Shown piece after piece: positions 19,347 through 28,542 of a stretch of DNA of 64,000 bases (its first letter is position 1; each line of letters starts with the position of its first letter). A program made the translations under genes and the position numbers. Source of the DNA: a virus; the IMG/VR virus record IMGVR_UViG_3300035181_001402, positions 1 to 64,000 of that record. One strand, written 5' to 3'. The notes beneath the pieces are model-generated. The model had not been told where the DNA came from and searched no databases. It saw only the letters and a program-made list of their open reading frames with translations.

Positions 19347-19357
19347 GACAGGACTCA

Positions 19358-21118
19358 ATGACGACCGCTCTATCGCCGCAAGACACGACAGCTTACGAAA
19401 CGCTGAAGAAGGTTCGGGCTTCAACGACTGTTGCACTGAAGCCCACCCCGATGCTCAGGGCGAGCATCCTCGGCCTTGACGGGCAAGCGCAGGACTTCCG
19501 CCTACGGTACTACCAGGTTCAGGGGGTCTTCCACCTTCTGACCATGACCCGGATGATCTTGGGGGATGGGACTGGGCTCGGGAAGACGATCCAGGTGATC
19601 GCCGCCCTCTGCTACCTACGTCCCCGGGAGCCCAACAACCGGGTCATCATCGTCACCCCCAAGAGCGTCCTACGCCAGTGGGGAGAAGAGATCGAACGCT
19701 TCACGACGGGCGTCAAGTGCTACGTCGTCAGCGGGTCTCTCGAAGAACGCAAAGCGGTCTACGAGAAGTGGGCCAAAGCACCCCTCGGAGAGGACGCTCC
19801 TCTCTCTGTGCTCATCGTCAACTACGCGATCATCGTTCGGGACTGGGACCAGGGGAGCCAGTCTATCCCTGGGAAGACCCCCAAGGAGAAGCCGACCGTG
19901 TTGCCTGGCTATCTTGACGGGCTCACTCGGGGGATGGATCTGGTCGTCATCTACGATGAGGCGACGGCATTCAAGAACCACTCTACCAAGACGTGGCAGA
20001 CGTGTCGCTACCTCTCGGATCGAGCGAAGAGGTGCTACGGGCTCACGGCGACGCTCCTCAAGAACAACTTGATGGAGGGCTTCTCGATCTTCAAGGTGAT
20101 CGTTCCTCGTCTCTTTGCGACGAAGACCGCCTTCCTGGCATCCTTCTGTATCGTCGAGCAGAAGAGGGTGGCAGGGAACCGGAAGATCCCCATGGTCGTG
20201 GGGTACAAGAACCTGGAGGTGTTCCGGGAGAGGATCGACCCCTACTTCCTTGGGCGTCCGAAGCACGCGGTGTCTGCCGAGCTACCCGTGCTCACCACGA
20301 AGCAGATCATCGTGGAACTGTCGGCCGCAGAAGACCAGAAGTACCAGGAGGCCCTCTCGGGTGTCCTCGAAATGGGGGACGGGTCCACCAAGGACTACGA
20401 GGAGCACAAGGCCTTCGTCTCGCTCTGCTACTGCCAACAGGTCGTCGACTCTCTCACCTTGCTCAAGTACAAGGCGGGGGACGAGCTGCTCCCTGGGGGT
20501 CATGAACGGCTCGACGCCGAGATCGCCAGCCACACGATCGCGAAGCTCGGAAGCAAGGAGCAGGCGTTCCAGGACCTCATCCTTGACGAGCTGGATGGCG
20601 AGAAGGTCATCGTCTACACCCGCTTCGAGTCTCTTGTGGGGCGCCTACAGGCCATTCTCAAGGAGAAGGGGATCAAGAGCGGGCGCATCACGGGGAAGGA
20701 CTCGGACTCGGCTCGCCGGGACCATCAAAAGGAGTTCCAGAACCTCGACTCGGACATGAAGGTCATCTTCATCACGGACGCCGGAAGCGAGGCCATCAAC
20801 CTCCAGGCGGCCAGCGCTCTCGTGTTCTACGATGCCCCCTGGAGCTGGGGGAACTACGTGCAGACCCTTGGGAGGCCGATTCGCATCGGGAGCCCTCACC
20901 CCAATGTGTGCGCCTACCACATCGTGGCGGTTCGTCCCAAGGCGTCGGGGAAGAACAAGAAGACGATCGACCACCACATCCTGACCCTCCTCATGGGCAA
21001 GAAGAACCTCGTCGACAAGGTTCTCGGGGAGGCCGCCGTTGGGGCCCTCGACTTCAAGAAGGACGGCGTTGGGGCGGGGACGAAGGAGCTGCTCAAGCAA
21101 ATGCGTTCCGGCGAATGA
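19358..21118 (+). CDS. SNF2-type superfamily 2 helicase
   Basis: 586 residues from ATG 19358. Motif I is GDGTGLGKT (residues 69-77). Motif II reads YDEAT, motif III GLTATLLKN, and the C-terminal lobe has TDAGSEAINLQ and QTLGRPIRIGS (motifs V and VI). The RYYQVQGV segment ahead of motif I fits the Q-motif region of SNF2 proteins. Such phage enzymes remodel or translocate on duplex DNA during replication, recombination or transcription; the exact task cannot be read here. It heads the rightward replication block behind a GGTGTA signal. Confidence 0.85.
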   Translation: MTTALSPQDTTAYETLKKVRASTTVALKPTPMLRASILGLDGQAQDFRLRYYQVQGVFHLLTMTRMILGDGTGLGKTIQVIAALCYLRPREPNNRVIIVTPKSVLRQWGEEIERFTTGVKCYVVSGSLEERKAVYEKWAKAPLGEDAPLSVLIVNYAIIVRDWDQGSQSIPGKTPKEKPTVLPGYLDGLTRGMDLVVIYDEATAFKNHSTKTWQTCRYLSDRAKRCYGLTATLLKNNLMEGFSIFKVIVPRLFATKTAFLASFCIVEQKRVAGNRKIPMVVGYKNLEVFRERIDPYFLGRPKHAVSAELPVLTTKQIIVELSAAEDQKYQEALSGVLEMGDGSTKDYEEHKAFVSLCYCQQVVDSLTLLKYKAGDELLPGGHERLDAEIASHTIAKLGSKEQAFQDLILDELDGEKVIVYTRFESLVGRLQAILKEKGIKSGRITGKDSDSARRDHQKEFQNLDSDMKVIFITDAGSEAINLQAASALVFYDAPWSWGNYVQTLGRPIRIGSPHPNVCAYHIVAVRPKASGKNKKTIDHHILTLLMGKKNLVDKVLGEAAVGALDFKKDGVGAGTKELLKQMRSGE

Positions 21119-21119
21119 C

Positions 21120-21125
21120 GGTGTA
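21120..21125 (+). promoter_or_regulatory. GGTGTA start-proximal signal
   Basis: GGTGTA ends exactly 10 bases before ATG 21136. The intervening bases contain no convincing Shine-Dalgarno sequence. Confidence 0.5.
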
Positions 21126-21135
21126 GGTCAAGCAC

Positions 21136-21843
21136 ATGGTTCCCTCCGACCTCGGTGCTTCCTTTCGAGCCAACCCCCAACTTCTCGTGGGCACGCGGTG
21201 GACCCAAGACTACCGCGCCACAGATGACGGTGCGGTACGAGAATATACCTACACGAGAGTGGTAGAGGTTCTTCATGTGGGTGAGTCCCAACTATTGTGT
21301 GGGACTCTCTTCCAAGAAGAGTTCGAGAAGGTGTGGGTGCCTACACAGGGTATGCTCTCTGATTTCTCGTCGTTCAACTACATTGGGACGGCCGAACAGT
21401 TGAGTTTCGTACGGCGGAACTCCTGGGTGTTCCGTCTACCTACGGACAACTTCGGAGGGGACACGGGGAATTCCCTCCGAAGAATCACGCAGATCGACAA
21501 CTCTGAAGTGATGCTGATATCCCTCCCTCAAGAAGGAGGGAGGTGGGAATCCTATGGCGTCAATTACTCGATGATTTTACGTAATTATAGAGTAGCAAGC
21601 CAAGAAGAAACCCTCTTGGCTCAGGCACAAGAGCAACGAGCACTTCCGGTACGTGTCGAGAATGGGCCCCAGCCCCAAGTGCCCGTCGACTACGTTCTTC
21701 GAGAGAATGGGGAGATGAGGGTGGGGCAAGAGAACCCTGATGCGAATCCATTTGTGGCGTTGGCCCCTCCTGTGGAAGAGACCCCCAGGACCTACGGACG
21801 CCTGACGTCGTGGGACATCCTGGACTTCGAGTCGGACATTTAG
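21136..21843 (+). CDS. Hypothetical protein in the replication block
   Basis: 235 residues. The N-terminal two thirds is beta-rich (REYTYTRVVEVLHVG, then WVFRLPTDNFGGD); the last third is a Pro/Glu-rich linker ending YGRLTSWDILDFESDI, which could be a short docking tail. No known domain. It sits between the SNF2-type helicase and the helicase-loader-like gene, with GGTGTA signals on both sides. Confidence 0.55.
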   Translation: MVPSDLGASFRANPQLLVGTRWTQDYRATDDGAVREYTYTRVVEVLHVGESQLLCGTLFQEEFEKVWVPTQGMLSDFSSFNYIGTAEQLSFVRRNSWVFRLPTDNFGGDTGNSLRRITQIDNSEVMLISLPQEGGRWESYGVNYSMILRNYRVASQEETLLAQAQEQRALPVRVENGPQPQVPVDYVLRENGEMRVGQENPDANPFVALAPPVEETPRTYGRLTSWDILDFESDI

Positions 21844-21844
21844 C

Positions 21845-21850
21845 GGTGTA
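21845..21850 (+). promoter_or_regulatory. GGTGTA start-proximal signal
   Basis: GGTGTA precedes ATG 21863 by 12 bases, immediately after the stop of the previous gene. Confidence 0.45.
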
Positions 21851-21862
21851 GAGACGAAGCGA

Positions 21863-22756
21863 ATGACTGACGAGAAAAAGGTCTGCTCCAAGTGTGGGGG
21901 GACGGGGCGGATCGAAGTGGACGACCTCACGGTCCGCCAGTGCATCTGCGCGTTCGCCCGAGCGATGAAGGAACACCTTGGGGCAGAGATCGCTCTCGCC
22001 CCTTCCCTCACGTCGAGCCCTCTGTTCGAGATGGGAGGCGTTGACAAGGACCCCAAGACCGACCTGACCGCCAAGAACCTCTTCCTCAAGGGGGCATGGG
22101 AAGACCTTCTCCCTCATCTAAAATGCGCTCTGGTTGGGAAAGGGCTCTTCTTCTCTTTCCGAGTCCTGACCGACGAGCGACTCAAGATCGTTTACGTCGG
22201 AGATGAGAGCTACAAGGCTCGTTCCAAAAGCAAGCGTGATGAGGCCCCGACGTTCAACTCGTTGACCGACATCTTGGGGCCGGATGTCGACCTTGTGATC
22301 CTCCGTATTGGCAAATTGGGGTACCCCAATAAAGCCATGCCCGGGATTCTCAAGGAAGCTCTCATGCTTCGTGAAGCTGCCTCAAAGGCTACATGGATCA
22401 ACGAGACTCCAGATAGCTTTTTCGGTCCCGGTCACTTCTCCTACGATGAGAACGTGGCTGAGTACATCGAAAAGAGATTCACGATCATGGACTTGACGAA
22501 CAAGCATCGGCCGAAAGAAGCACCTCAAGGATTCTACGTTCCTTCGGGGCCTGTTGACGTGGATATGGACTCTGCGCCACAGACACAGATCGTGACGGAG
22601 AAGACCTGGGAAGCAGCCCCGAAGCCTCGTTTCGAAGCTCGGAGCTACCCCAGCAACAATTCAGACGGGGCTTTGGGGGATAACGGCGGCTACAAGTCGA
22701 AGTTCAAGCCGAAGAAGTTCGGGAATGGCGGCGGGGGAGGGGGACCGCTCGGATGA
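21863..22756 (+). CDS. Zinc-finger protein, possible helicase loader
   Basis: 297 residues. The N-terminus has CSKCGGTGRIEVDD followed by CIC, a DnaJ-like zinc knuckle also seen at the start of DnaC/DnaI-type loaders. The central part (DILGPDVDLVILRIGKLG, then ILKEALMLREAASKATW) resembles the core of an ATPase-derived loader, but no Walker A loop is visible. The C-terminus is a flexible Pro/Asn/Gly tail. Its stop overlaps the DnaB-like helicase start (ATGA), and loader-helicase adjacency is common in phages. The loader role is inferred from position and layout. Confidence 0.45.
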   Translation: MTDEKKVCSKCGGTGRIEVDDLTVRQCICAFARAMKEHLGAEIALAPSLTSSPLFEMGGVDKDPKTDLTAKNLFLKGAWEDLLPHLKCALVGKGLFFSFRVLTDERLKIVYVGDESYKARSKSKRDEAPTFNSLTDILGPDVDLVILRIGKLGYPNKAMPGILKEALMLREAASKATWINETPDSFFGPGHFSYDENVAEYIEKRFTIMDLTNKHRPKEAPQGFYVPSGPVDVDMDSAPQTQIVTEKTWEAAPKPRFEARSYPSNNSDGALGDNGGYKSKFKPKKFGNGGGGGGPLG

Positions 22757-24216
22757 AGCGCCTACTTCGATCCATCATCGATTTTGATGGGCAGACACCC
22801 CAAGAGCACCTGACGCAGAACCTCCAGCGGCTCATTGCCGCTCAGATCGGCTGGAATCGTCCCGACGACGAGAAAATCTTCGAGTACGTCAAGTCGTACT
22901 TCCAACAGCGGTTGGAGATCCCCGCTGTCCAGACAATCCGGGACTATTTCGTCCGCATGGACGACGTCGAGATCCAGGAGCGCATCCCGGACATCGAGGC
23001 TTCGCCGGCCTACGTCCGAACCAACTTCGCCGCCCTGCTCCAAACGATCCTGGAGCAACAGAACACGAACAAGACGATCGCCCTCCTCAAGGAGACGCAC
23101 GAGATCGTCACCCGCGGTTTGGAGATCGTCGAGGGGCGCGAGAAGATCCGGAAGCACGGGGTTCGAGATGCTCTCGTGCATTTCACCTCGAAGTCTCACG
23201 ACCTGATCATCCCGGAGTACAACGCGAGGACCTCGGGGGACATCCGGAAGGATGGCCAAGCCATCCTCGATCAATACCAGGACGCCAAGGTCAACAAGGA
23301 GAAGACCTGGGGGAAGTTCTGCGGGCTCAACGAGATCGACAAGAACACCCACGGGATCAAGCGCGGAGAGCTGTGGGTTCACGCGGCCTTCCCCGGCGAG
23401 CTGAAGACCACGTTCTCGCTCAACTGGTGTTACAACCTCGTCACCCGGTATCGGACGAACATCGTCTACTGGTCGCTGGAAATGCCCTACGAGCAGATCC
23501 GCCTCCAGTTCTACGTGCTCCACTCGGCCAACATGAAGTGGCGGGCCATGGGGTACGTGCCTCTCGATTACCGGAAGGTCCGGGATGGGGAGCTATCCCC
23601 CGCGGAGGAAGCCTTCTACGAGAGGGTTGTTGACGACTTCGCCAACAACCCGGACTACTGCCACTGCGAGATCATCTCCCCTGACCGGGAGGTGACCATG
23701 GATGACATTCGCCTGGAGTGCGAGCTTCTCCACAAGCAGATGGAAGTGGGGCTGATCGTCATCGACCACGGGCAAGAGGTCGAGGCCCGCAAGACCAAGA
23801 GGTCCAAGGATTACGGCGTCGAGCTGAACTCTGTCGTTCGGGATGCGAAGCGTCTCGCTCTGCACTTCAATCACGGGGAGCGGATCCCTGTCCTCATGCT
23901 CTTCCAGATCAACCGGCAAGGCAAGGACGAGGCGTCCAAGAACGAGGGCAAATACAAGATGTCCGCCGTGGCCTACGCCAACCAGGTCGAGAAGTCGGCC
24001 GATGTGCTGACGACAACCTACCTGGATGAGAACCATCGGGCGAACGGCACCACCCTGTTCTGCAACCTCAAGAATCGGGACAACCCGATCTTCGAGCCCT
24101 TCCTCGCGTCGGTCCACTTCAGCTCGAAGCGGATCTACAACATGGATATGTACCAGGGCAAGGGGATGAGCGTCGAGGAGCACAAGCAAGTGCTCGACGA
24201 GATGTTCAACGTGTGA
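22753..24216 (+). CDS. DnaB-like replicative helicase
   Basis: 487 residues. The C-terminal RecA-like domain shows a phosphate-binding loop at 214-220 (PGELKTT) in the position of the usual PGxGKTT, then IVYWSLEMP (the DnaB SLEM motif), LIVIDHGQE (Walker B) and a VPVLMLFQINR-like H4 region. The N-terminal 170 residues are helical, as in DnaB. Leu replaces the second glycine of Walker A; the Lys and both Thr remain. It would unwind the fork for the polymerase encoded 1.4 kb downstream. Confidence 0.85.
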   Translation: MKRLLRSIIDFDGQTPQEHLTQNLQRLIAAQIGWNRPDDEKIFEYVKSYFQQRLEIPAVQTIRDYFVRMDDVEIQERIPDIEASPAYVRTNFAALLQTILEQQNTNKTIALLKETHEIVTRGLEIVEGREKIRKHGVRDALVHFTSKSHDLIIPEYNARTSGDIRKDGQAILDQYQDAKVNKEKTWGKFCGLNEIDKNTHGIKRGELWVHAAFPGELKTTFSLNWCYNLVTRYRTNIVYWSLEMPYEQIRLQFYVLHSANMKWRAMGYVPLDYRKVRDGELSPAEEAFYERVVDDFANNPDYCHCEIISPDREVTMDDIRLECELLHKQMEVGLIVIDHGQEVEARKTKRSKDYGVELNSVVRDAKRLALHFNHGERIPVLMLFQINRQGKDEASKNEGKYKMSAVAYANQVEKSADVLTTTYLDENHRANGTTLFCNLKNRDNPIFEPFLASVHFSSKRIYNMDMYQGKGMSVEEHKQVLDEMFNV

Positions 24217-24217
24217 G

Positions 24218-24448
24218 ATGCCCCAAATCGAGACGGAAGAAAAGTTTCGGGTTCACGCGCTCCTGGTTGTGCGGGTGGTGCATAATCTCTTCCCTCATCT
24301 GTCTCAAGAGGGGAAAGAACAGACGGCCATGGCCCTTTTGGACCTGGAGCCGGAAGACCTGGAGCCCATGACTCGACATGGGTATGCGTTGTCTTGTGCG
24401 ATTCCGACCCATAAGACAGTGTGGTATTACCTGGAGGACGACCTGTGA
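24218..24448 (+). CDS. Small hypothetical protein
   Basis: 76 residues (MPQIETEEKFRVHALLVVRVVHNLF, then EDLEPMTRHGYALSCAIP). No family recognised. It begins one base after the helicase stop and overlaps the next start by four bases (GTGA), so it is translated within the replication operon. Confidence 0.5.
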   Translation: MPQIETEEKFRVHALLVVRVVHNLFPHLSQEGKEQTAMALLDLEPEDLEPMTRHGYALSCAIPTHKTVWYYLEDDL

Positions 24449-24615
24449 ACGAACGCACATCTGACGATTGGGAGGCGGATTGGGCCTGGCTCCGACCTGC
24501 GACCTTGAAGGTCTATGAGATGTTCGCGCTTCTCGTTCAGGAGAAGCAACGAGAACGAGCGAACCTCCCGGTCTTTTGGACTCACCTTTTGGAGGATGAC
24601 GACGATGGCATTTGA
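24445..24615 (+). CDS. Small hypothetical protein
   Basis: 56 residues from GTG 24445, chosen because it forms a GTGA overlap with the preceding stop. Sequence VNERTSDDWEADWAWLRPATLKVYEMF, then an acidic end LLEDDDDGI. No domain recognised. The 3' end overlaps the next gene by 11 bases. Confidence 0.45.
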   Translation: MNERTSDDWEADWAWLRPATLKVYEMFALLVQEKQRERANLPVFWTHLLEDDDDGI

Positions 24616-25231
24616 ACCCCAAGACCACGAGCGGAAGGAAGTCTTCCGACGATGGATCCAGGCTCGCATCGAGGCTATTCACCGCCAGGTGACGGCCTAT
24701 GACGTGCTCCGACGGAACGGGGTGAGCCTTCGGAACGGTGGTGCTCGCGAGGAGCAGTTCGCCTGCCCCTTCCACGGGCGAGACAACAAGCCCTCCGTTC
24801 GGTATCACCCGGAGTCGAACCGCGGCCCCTCTCACGCGTGGTGCTTCGTGTGCCAGGAGCGCTGGGACTGCATCGCGCTCTACAAGAAGTTCGAGGGCTT
24901 CGAGGGCAAGTTCACCCAGCTCCTCGCGATGATCGAGCGGGACAACGGGCTCACCGCGCCTGAAGGTCCTCCGCCGGAAGCTCACGGGGAAGACGAAGAA
25001 GCTCTGGCTCAAGACGCTGAGGTTCACAGCCTTCTCGGGATCTGCGAACGCCGCCTCCTCGCCGCCAAGGAACTCTTCGACATGAAGGCCTATCTGGTCC
25101 TCGGGACGATCCTCGATCGGCTCTACGGCTCTCTCGACGATCGTCGGGTGCTCCCGCTCAAGGCCAAGGAGACCATCCGGCTCGTGCTCGACAAGATCGG
25201 CCAGAGGGAACGGGCTTGTCCCGACGTCTGA
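24605..25231 (+). CDS. CHC2-type primase zinc-finger protein without catalytic domain
   Basis: 208 residues from ATG 24605, which has GGAGGA 8 bases upstream (ATG 24596 is too close to that site). Residues about 48-85 match the DnaG zinc-binding domain: FACPFHGRDNKPSVR, then WCFVCQERWDCIALYKKFEG (Cys, His, Cys, Cys ligands). The rest is helical, with no TOPRIM or RNA-polymerase core. It probably recognises priming sites or bridges helicase and a primase encoded elsewhere. It is flanked by helicase and polymerase genes. Confidence 0.75.
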   Translation: MAFEPQDHERKEVFRRWIQARIEAIHRQVTAYDVLRRNGVSLRNGGAREEQFACPFHGRDNKPSVRYHPESNRGPSHAWCFVCQERWDCIALYKKFEGFEGKFTQLLAMIERDNGLTAPEGPPPEAHGEDEEALAQDAEVHSLLGICERRLLAAKELFDMKAYLVLGTILDRLYGSLDDRRVLPLKAKETIRLVLDKIGQRERACPDV

Positions 25232-25641
25232 AGATCCGGACCAACGAGCTGGGCTTCCTGGAGCTGTTCCTCATCTACGTCTACGGCGAGGCCTGGGAAG
25301 ATGAATGGTTCCAGCTTCAAGGCCAGCCGATCACGGCCAACATCCCTCAAGTCTCGAAGGCGACGATGGACCATGCCCTTCGAGGTTGGACCCGCCCCTT
25401 CCTCGACCAGCTAGGCCCGGCGCCAGCTCTACTTCTACGCAAGCTCCCTGAGACACATTCTCAGTGTGTCCAGAGGAAGCGGTGTAGCCTCTACATCCCC
25501 CATTACTGCGTCCCGTCGGCCAAGAAGATGCCTTGGTGTTTTCAGCCCGAAGGAACGGATGATTTTACGGGGCCCCTCGCGGCCGAGATCATTCGGCTCT
25601 GGCGTGAGGGTGTGTACATCGTGTTGGTTCAGGAGGCGTGA
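25216..25641 (+). CDS. Hypothetical protein upstream of DNA polymerase
   Basis: 141 residues from TTG 25216, inside the 3' end of the previous gene; no better start is visible. A hydrophobic helix (GFLELFLIYVYGEAW) is followed by a Cys-containing middle (QCVQRKRCSLYIPHYC). No family recognised. The stop overlaps the polymerase start (TGATG). Confidence 0.45.
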   Translation: MSRRLKIRTNELGFLELFLIYVYGEAWEDEWFQLQGQPITANIPQVSKATMDHALRGWTRPFLDQLGPAPALLLRKLPETHSQCVQRKRCSLYIPHYCVPSAKKMPWCFQPEGTDDFTGPLAAEIIRLWREGVYIVLVQEA

Positions 25642-28502
25642 TGGCTGACGAGTTCGATGACGACGATATTGACTTCTTGAACTCCCCGGCTCCTCTCGGA
25701 CGCAAGGAGAAGGATCGCCCCATCGAGTCCTTCGAGGATGAGGGTGGGCTCGACGACTTCATGTCGAACACCGGGATGGTCAGGGAACGCGATGTCCCCG
25801 ACCCGACGAAGCCGTGGATGCGTTTTCACGAGTTCGTGCTCGTGAAGGCCATCGAAGAGGTTCGAACGATCGTCGATGCGGCCATCGCTGCCAAGAACTG
25901 CTCGCTCGACCTGGAAACCCAGGGCCTCGACAACCGCATCTTCTACGATGCGGAGGGCAAGCCTCAGACGGTCCACAAGATCGTGGGGTTCTGCATCTCG
26001 GTCGACTCCAAGACGGGCTACTACATCCCTGTCCGCCACAAGACCGGCGAAGGGATGCCGGATCTGAACGTCAAGCCGAGCGAGGTCGAAGCGGAAATCC
26101 GTCGACTGTGTCTCGCCTCGCAGCCGACCCCCAAGGGCACCCCCAAGGACCTCCTATCCTTCAAGGAGTTCGAGGAGGGACCGCAGCTCGTCATCAACTT
26201 CTGGAACGCCAAGTTCGATCAGGAGTTCCTCTACCCCATCACGGGGATCGATTGGTGGCACCCCGACTCCTTCGAGGATGGTTGCCTGGCGGCCTTCACG
26301 GTCTACTCCGACGACTGGCTTGGTCTCAAGGAGAACTCGAAGTCTCGTCTCCGAGTCTCGGAAGAGGTCACGGGATCGGACGGGAAGCGGTTGAGGGTCG
26401 AGTACGCCTACGAGATGATCGAGCTGAAGGAGCTGTTCCTCAAGGGCCGCCCGATCAAGTTCGATTCGCTCTCGCCGGATGAGCCGGGCGTGATCAAATA
26501 CGCCTGTTCCGACGCTATCTGCACGAACCTCCTCTGCCTACGAGACGACCTCGTGAAGCTGAGCCGGGACAAGTACGGCTTCACCTACCGCCTGGAGAAG
26601 CAAGTATCCCAGGTGGTTCGCGTCATGGAACGCAACCGCGCAATGGTGAACCGGGGCAAGGTCAAGCTCCTCCTGGACAGGCACACCAAGAAGCGCGATG
26701 AGCTTCTCGTTCTCATCGACGCTCTCGCCAAGAGCAAGGGCTTCCACAGCTTCGACCCTGCGAGCACCAAGCAGCTCGGAGAGTTCCTCTTCGGGGAGAA
26801 GGGTCTGGACATCTCCCCCAAGCCCGAGAAGAACGAGAAGTCTCAGCAGTACAAGACGGACGGGGAGACTCTCGAAACCCTCACGAAGGACATGGGCCCC
26901 AATGCCCCCATGATCCTCCAATGGATGGTCAAGCTCCGGGGTGAAGAGAAGCTCCTCGGGACCTACCTGCACAACCTCTACGAGAACTACGACAAGCACG
27001 CGATGCCTCTGTCGGAGATGCGGTTCGACTGGAAGCAGACGGGAGCGGCCACAGGGCGCTTCTCGGCTCCGAGCCGGAAGGACCATCTCGACCATGGTTT
27101 CAGTGGCGTCCCCAGCCACGGGATTCCTTCGACGTCCGACATTCGAACGTGCTTCGAGGCCCGGCCGGGCTATGCGATGTGCAAGTGCGATTACGCAGGC
27201 CAAGAGCTGCGGATCGTCACGAACCTCTCGAACGAAGGCGTCTGGATCAAGGAGTTCAAGGAAGGGTCGGGCGATCTCCACAGCATCACCGCCAGGGCCT
27301 TCTTCAACAAGGCGGACATCACCAAGGACGAGCGGAAGATGGGCAAGATTGCCAACTTCACTCTCGTCTACGGTGGTGGGCCGGCGGCCATCATGCGGGC
27401 GACGGGCTGTGACAAGGTCGAGGGGCAACGCCGGAAGGCGGCCTTCGATAAGGCGGTCCCGACCTTCGCGAAGTGGGTCAAGCAGCAACACACGAAGGTC
27501 AAGAGGGACAAGGGCGTCTGGACGGCTTTCGGTCGTTGGATTGCCATCCCCGATGCCAACGTGATGGAAGGGGAGATGCACAACGGTCGGATCTTGTCGT
27601 CGCAAGACGCGAACATGATCCGAGCTGCCTGTGAGCGTCACGCGACGAACTACCCGATTCAGGGGAGCGGCGCGGACATCATGAAGATCGCGATGGTTCT
27701 GCTCCACAAGGAGTTCCACCGCCGGGGCTGGCTCCGAAATGGGGGTGACGATTCGGTTCGGATGCTCCTCACGGTTCACGACGAGCTTGTCTTCGAGATT
27801 CGCTTCGATCGTGTGGCGGAAGCCATCCCCCTCATCGTCGAGCAGATGGAGATGCCGACGAAGATGGCTCGTCCTCCCTACTCGCCTATCTGGCAGGTCC
27901 CTCTTATTGTCGAGCCCTTGATCGGCTTCAACTGGGGCGCGGGCTATGGTGTCGTTCTTTTCAAGGAAGGGTATGTCCTCAAGGAGTTCGAAGTGCTCCT
28001 CGGCGGATTCGTCTACTCTCTCACCCGTGTGGTCGAGAAGGAAGCTGAGATCCTGGAAGAGGAAGTCATCGTCAAGACGGAGGAGAAGAGCGGCAAGAAG
28101 GTCTTCACCATCCGGTTGAAGATCGACCCCCCGTGGCTCAAGGGGGGCTCCAGCTCACCGCCCCCTTCAACTCCCCCGTCCTCGGGTGGTCGTGAGAAGG
28201 AGACGCCTCCCTCTTCGCCGATGGCTCCCTTGTCTCAACAGACGTTGAAGCAGGATGGTCCGCCGCCCAAGGTCGTCACGATTCGGCTTCGAGAACTGTC
28301 CCCGTCCACGCTTCGGCAAGTCCGTGGGGTGTGCGCGCAGTACATCGATCCCGACAACGGATCGATCCTCCGGTTGATTGACCCGATGTCGGGGAAGACG
28401 ATCATTGACCCCAAGCTCGGAGTCAAGATCAACCCCGAGATGGTCGCGGGGGCTCTCAAGGAGATGCATCTTTCCGACGGACAGTATCTTCCCAGCTCGT
28501 AA
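25641..28502 (+). CDS. Family A DNA polymerase with 3'-5' exonuclease and a C-terminal extension
   Basis: 953 residues from ATG 25641, with AGGAGG just upstream. Proofreading domain: SLDLET (Asp 90, Glu 92), NFWNAKFD and YACSD. Polymerase domain: motif A CDYAGQELR (Asp 517), motif B KMGKIANFTLVYGG and motif C TVHDELVFE (Asp 714). There is no 5'-nuclease domain. After the fingers/palm come about 160 extra residues: a VFTIRL segment, a Ser/Pro-rich linker, then about 70 residues starting VVTIRLRELSPSTLRQ. That extension is unusual for Pol I-type enzymes. This is the phage replicase. Confidence 0.92.
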   Translation: MADEFDDDDIDFLNSPAPLGRKEKDRPIESFEDEGGLDDFMSNTGMVRERDVPDPTKPWMRFHEFVLVKAIEEVRTIVDAAIAAKNCSLDLETQGLDNRIFYDAEGKPQTVHKIVGFCISVDSKTGYYIPVRHKTGEGMPDLNVKPSEVEAEIRRLCLASQPTPKGTPKDLLSFKEFEEGPQLVINFWNAKFDQEFLYPITGIDWWHPDSFEDGCLAAFTVYSDDWLGLKENSKSRLRVSEEVTGSDGKRLRVEYAYEMIELKELFLKGRPIKFDSLSPDEPGVIKYACSDAICTNLLCLRDDLVKLSRDKYGFTYRLEKQVSQVVRVMERNRAMVNRGKVKLLLDRHTKKRDELLVLIDALAKSKGFHSFDPASTKQLGEFLFGEKGLDISPKPEKNEKSQQYKTDGETLETLTKDMGPNAPMILQWMVKLRGEEKLLGTYLHNLYENYDKHAMPLSEMRFDWKQTGAATGRFSAPSRKDHLDHGFSGVPSHGIPSTSDIRTCFEARPGYAMCKCDYAGQELRIVTNLSNEGVWIKEFKEGSGDLHSITARAFFNKADITKDERKMGKIANFTLVYGGGPAAIMRATGCDKVEGQRRKAAFDKAVPTFAKWVKQQHTKVKRDKGVWTAFGRWIAIPDANVMEGEMHNGRILSSQDANMIRAACERHATNYPIQGSGADIMKIAMVLLHKEFHRRGWLRNGGDDSVRMLLTVHDELVFEIRFDRVAEAIPLIVEQMEMPTKMARPPYSPIWQVPLIVEPLIGFNWGAGYGVVLFKEGYVLKEFEVLLGGFVYSLTRVVEKEAEILEEEVIVKTEEKSGKKVFTIRLKIDPPWLKGGSSSPPPSTPPSSGGREKETPPSSPMAPLSQQTLKQDGPPPKVVTIRLRELSPSTLRQVRGVCAQYIDPDNGSILRLIDPMSGKTIIDPKLGVKINPEMVAGALKEMHLSDGQYLPSS

Positions 28503-28542
28503 TCCTGGCATATACTGAAACGTTCGGGTATTATCCTCACTC

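Noticed and set aside
26538-27779. 413-codon open frame on the minus strand opposite DNA polymerase.
   Set aside because: Shadow of the polymerase gene; no motif, no start signal, and composition typical of antisense GC-rich DNA.
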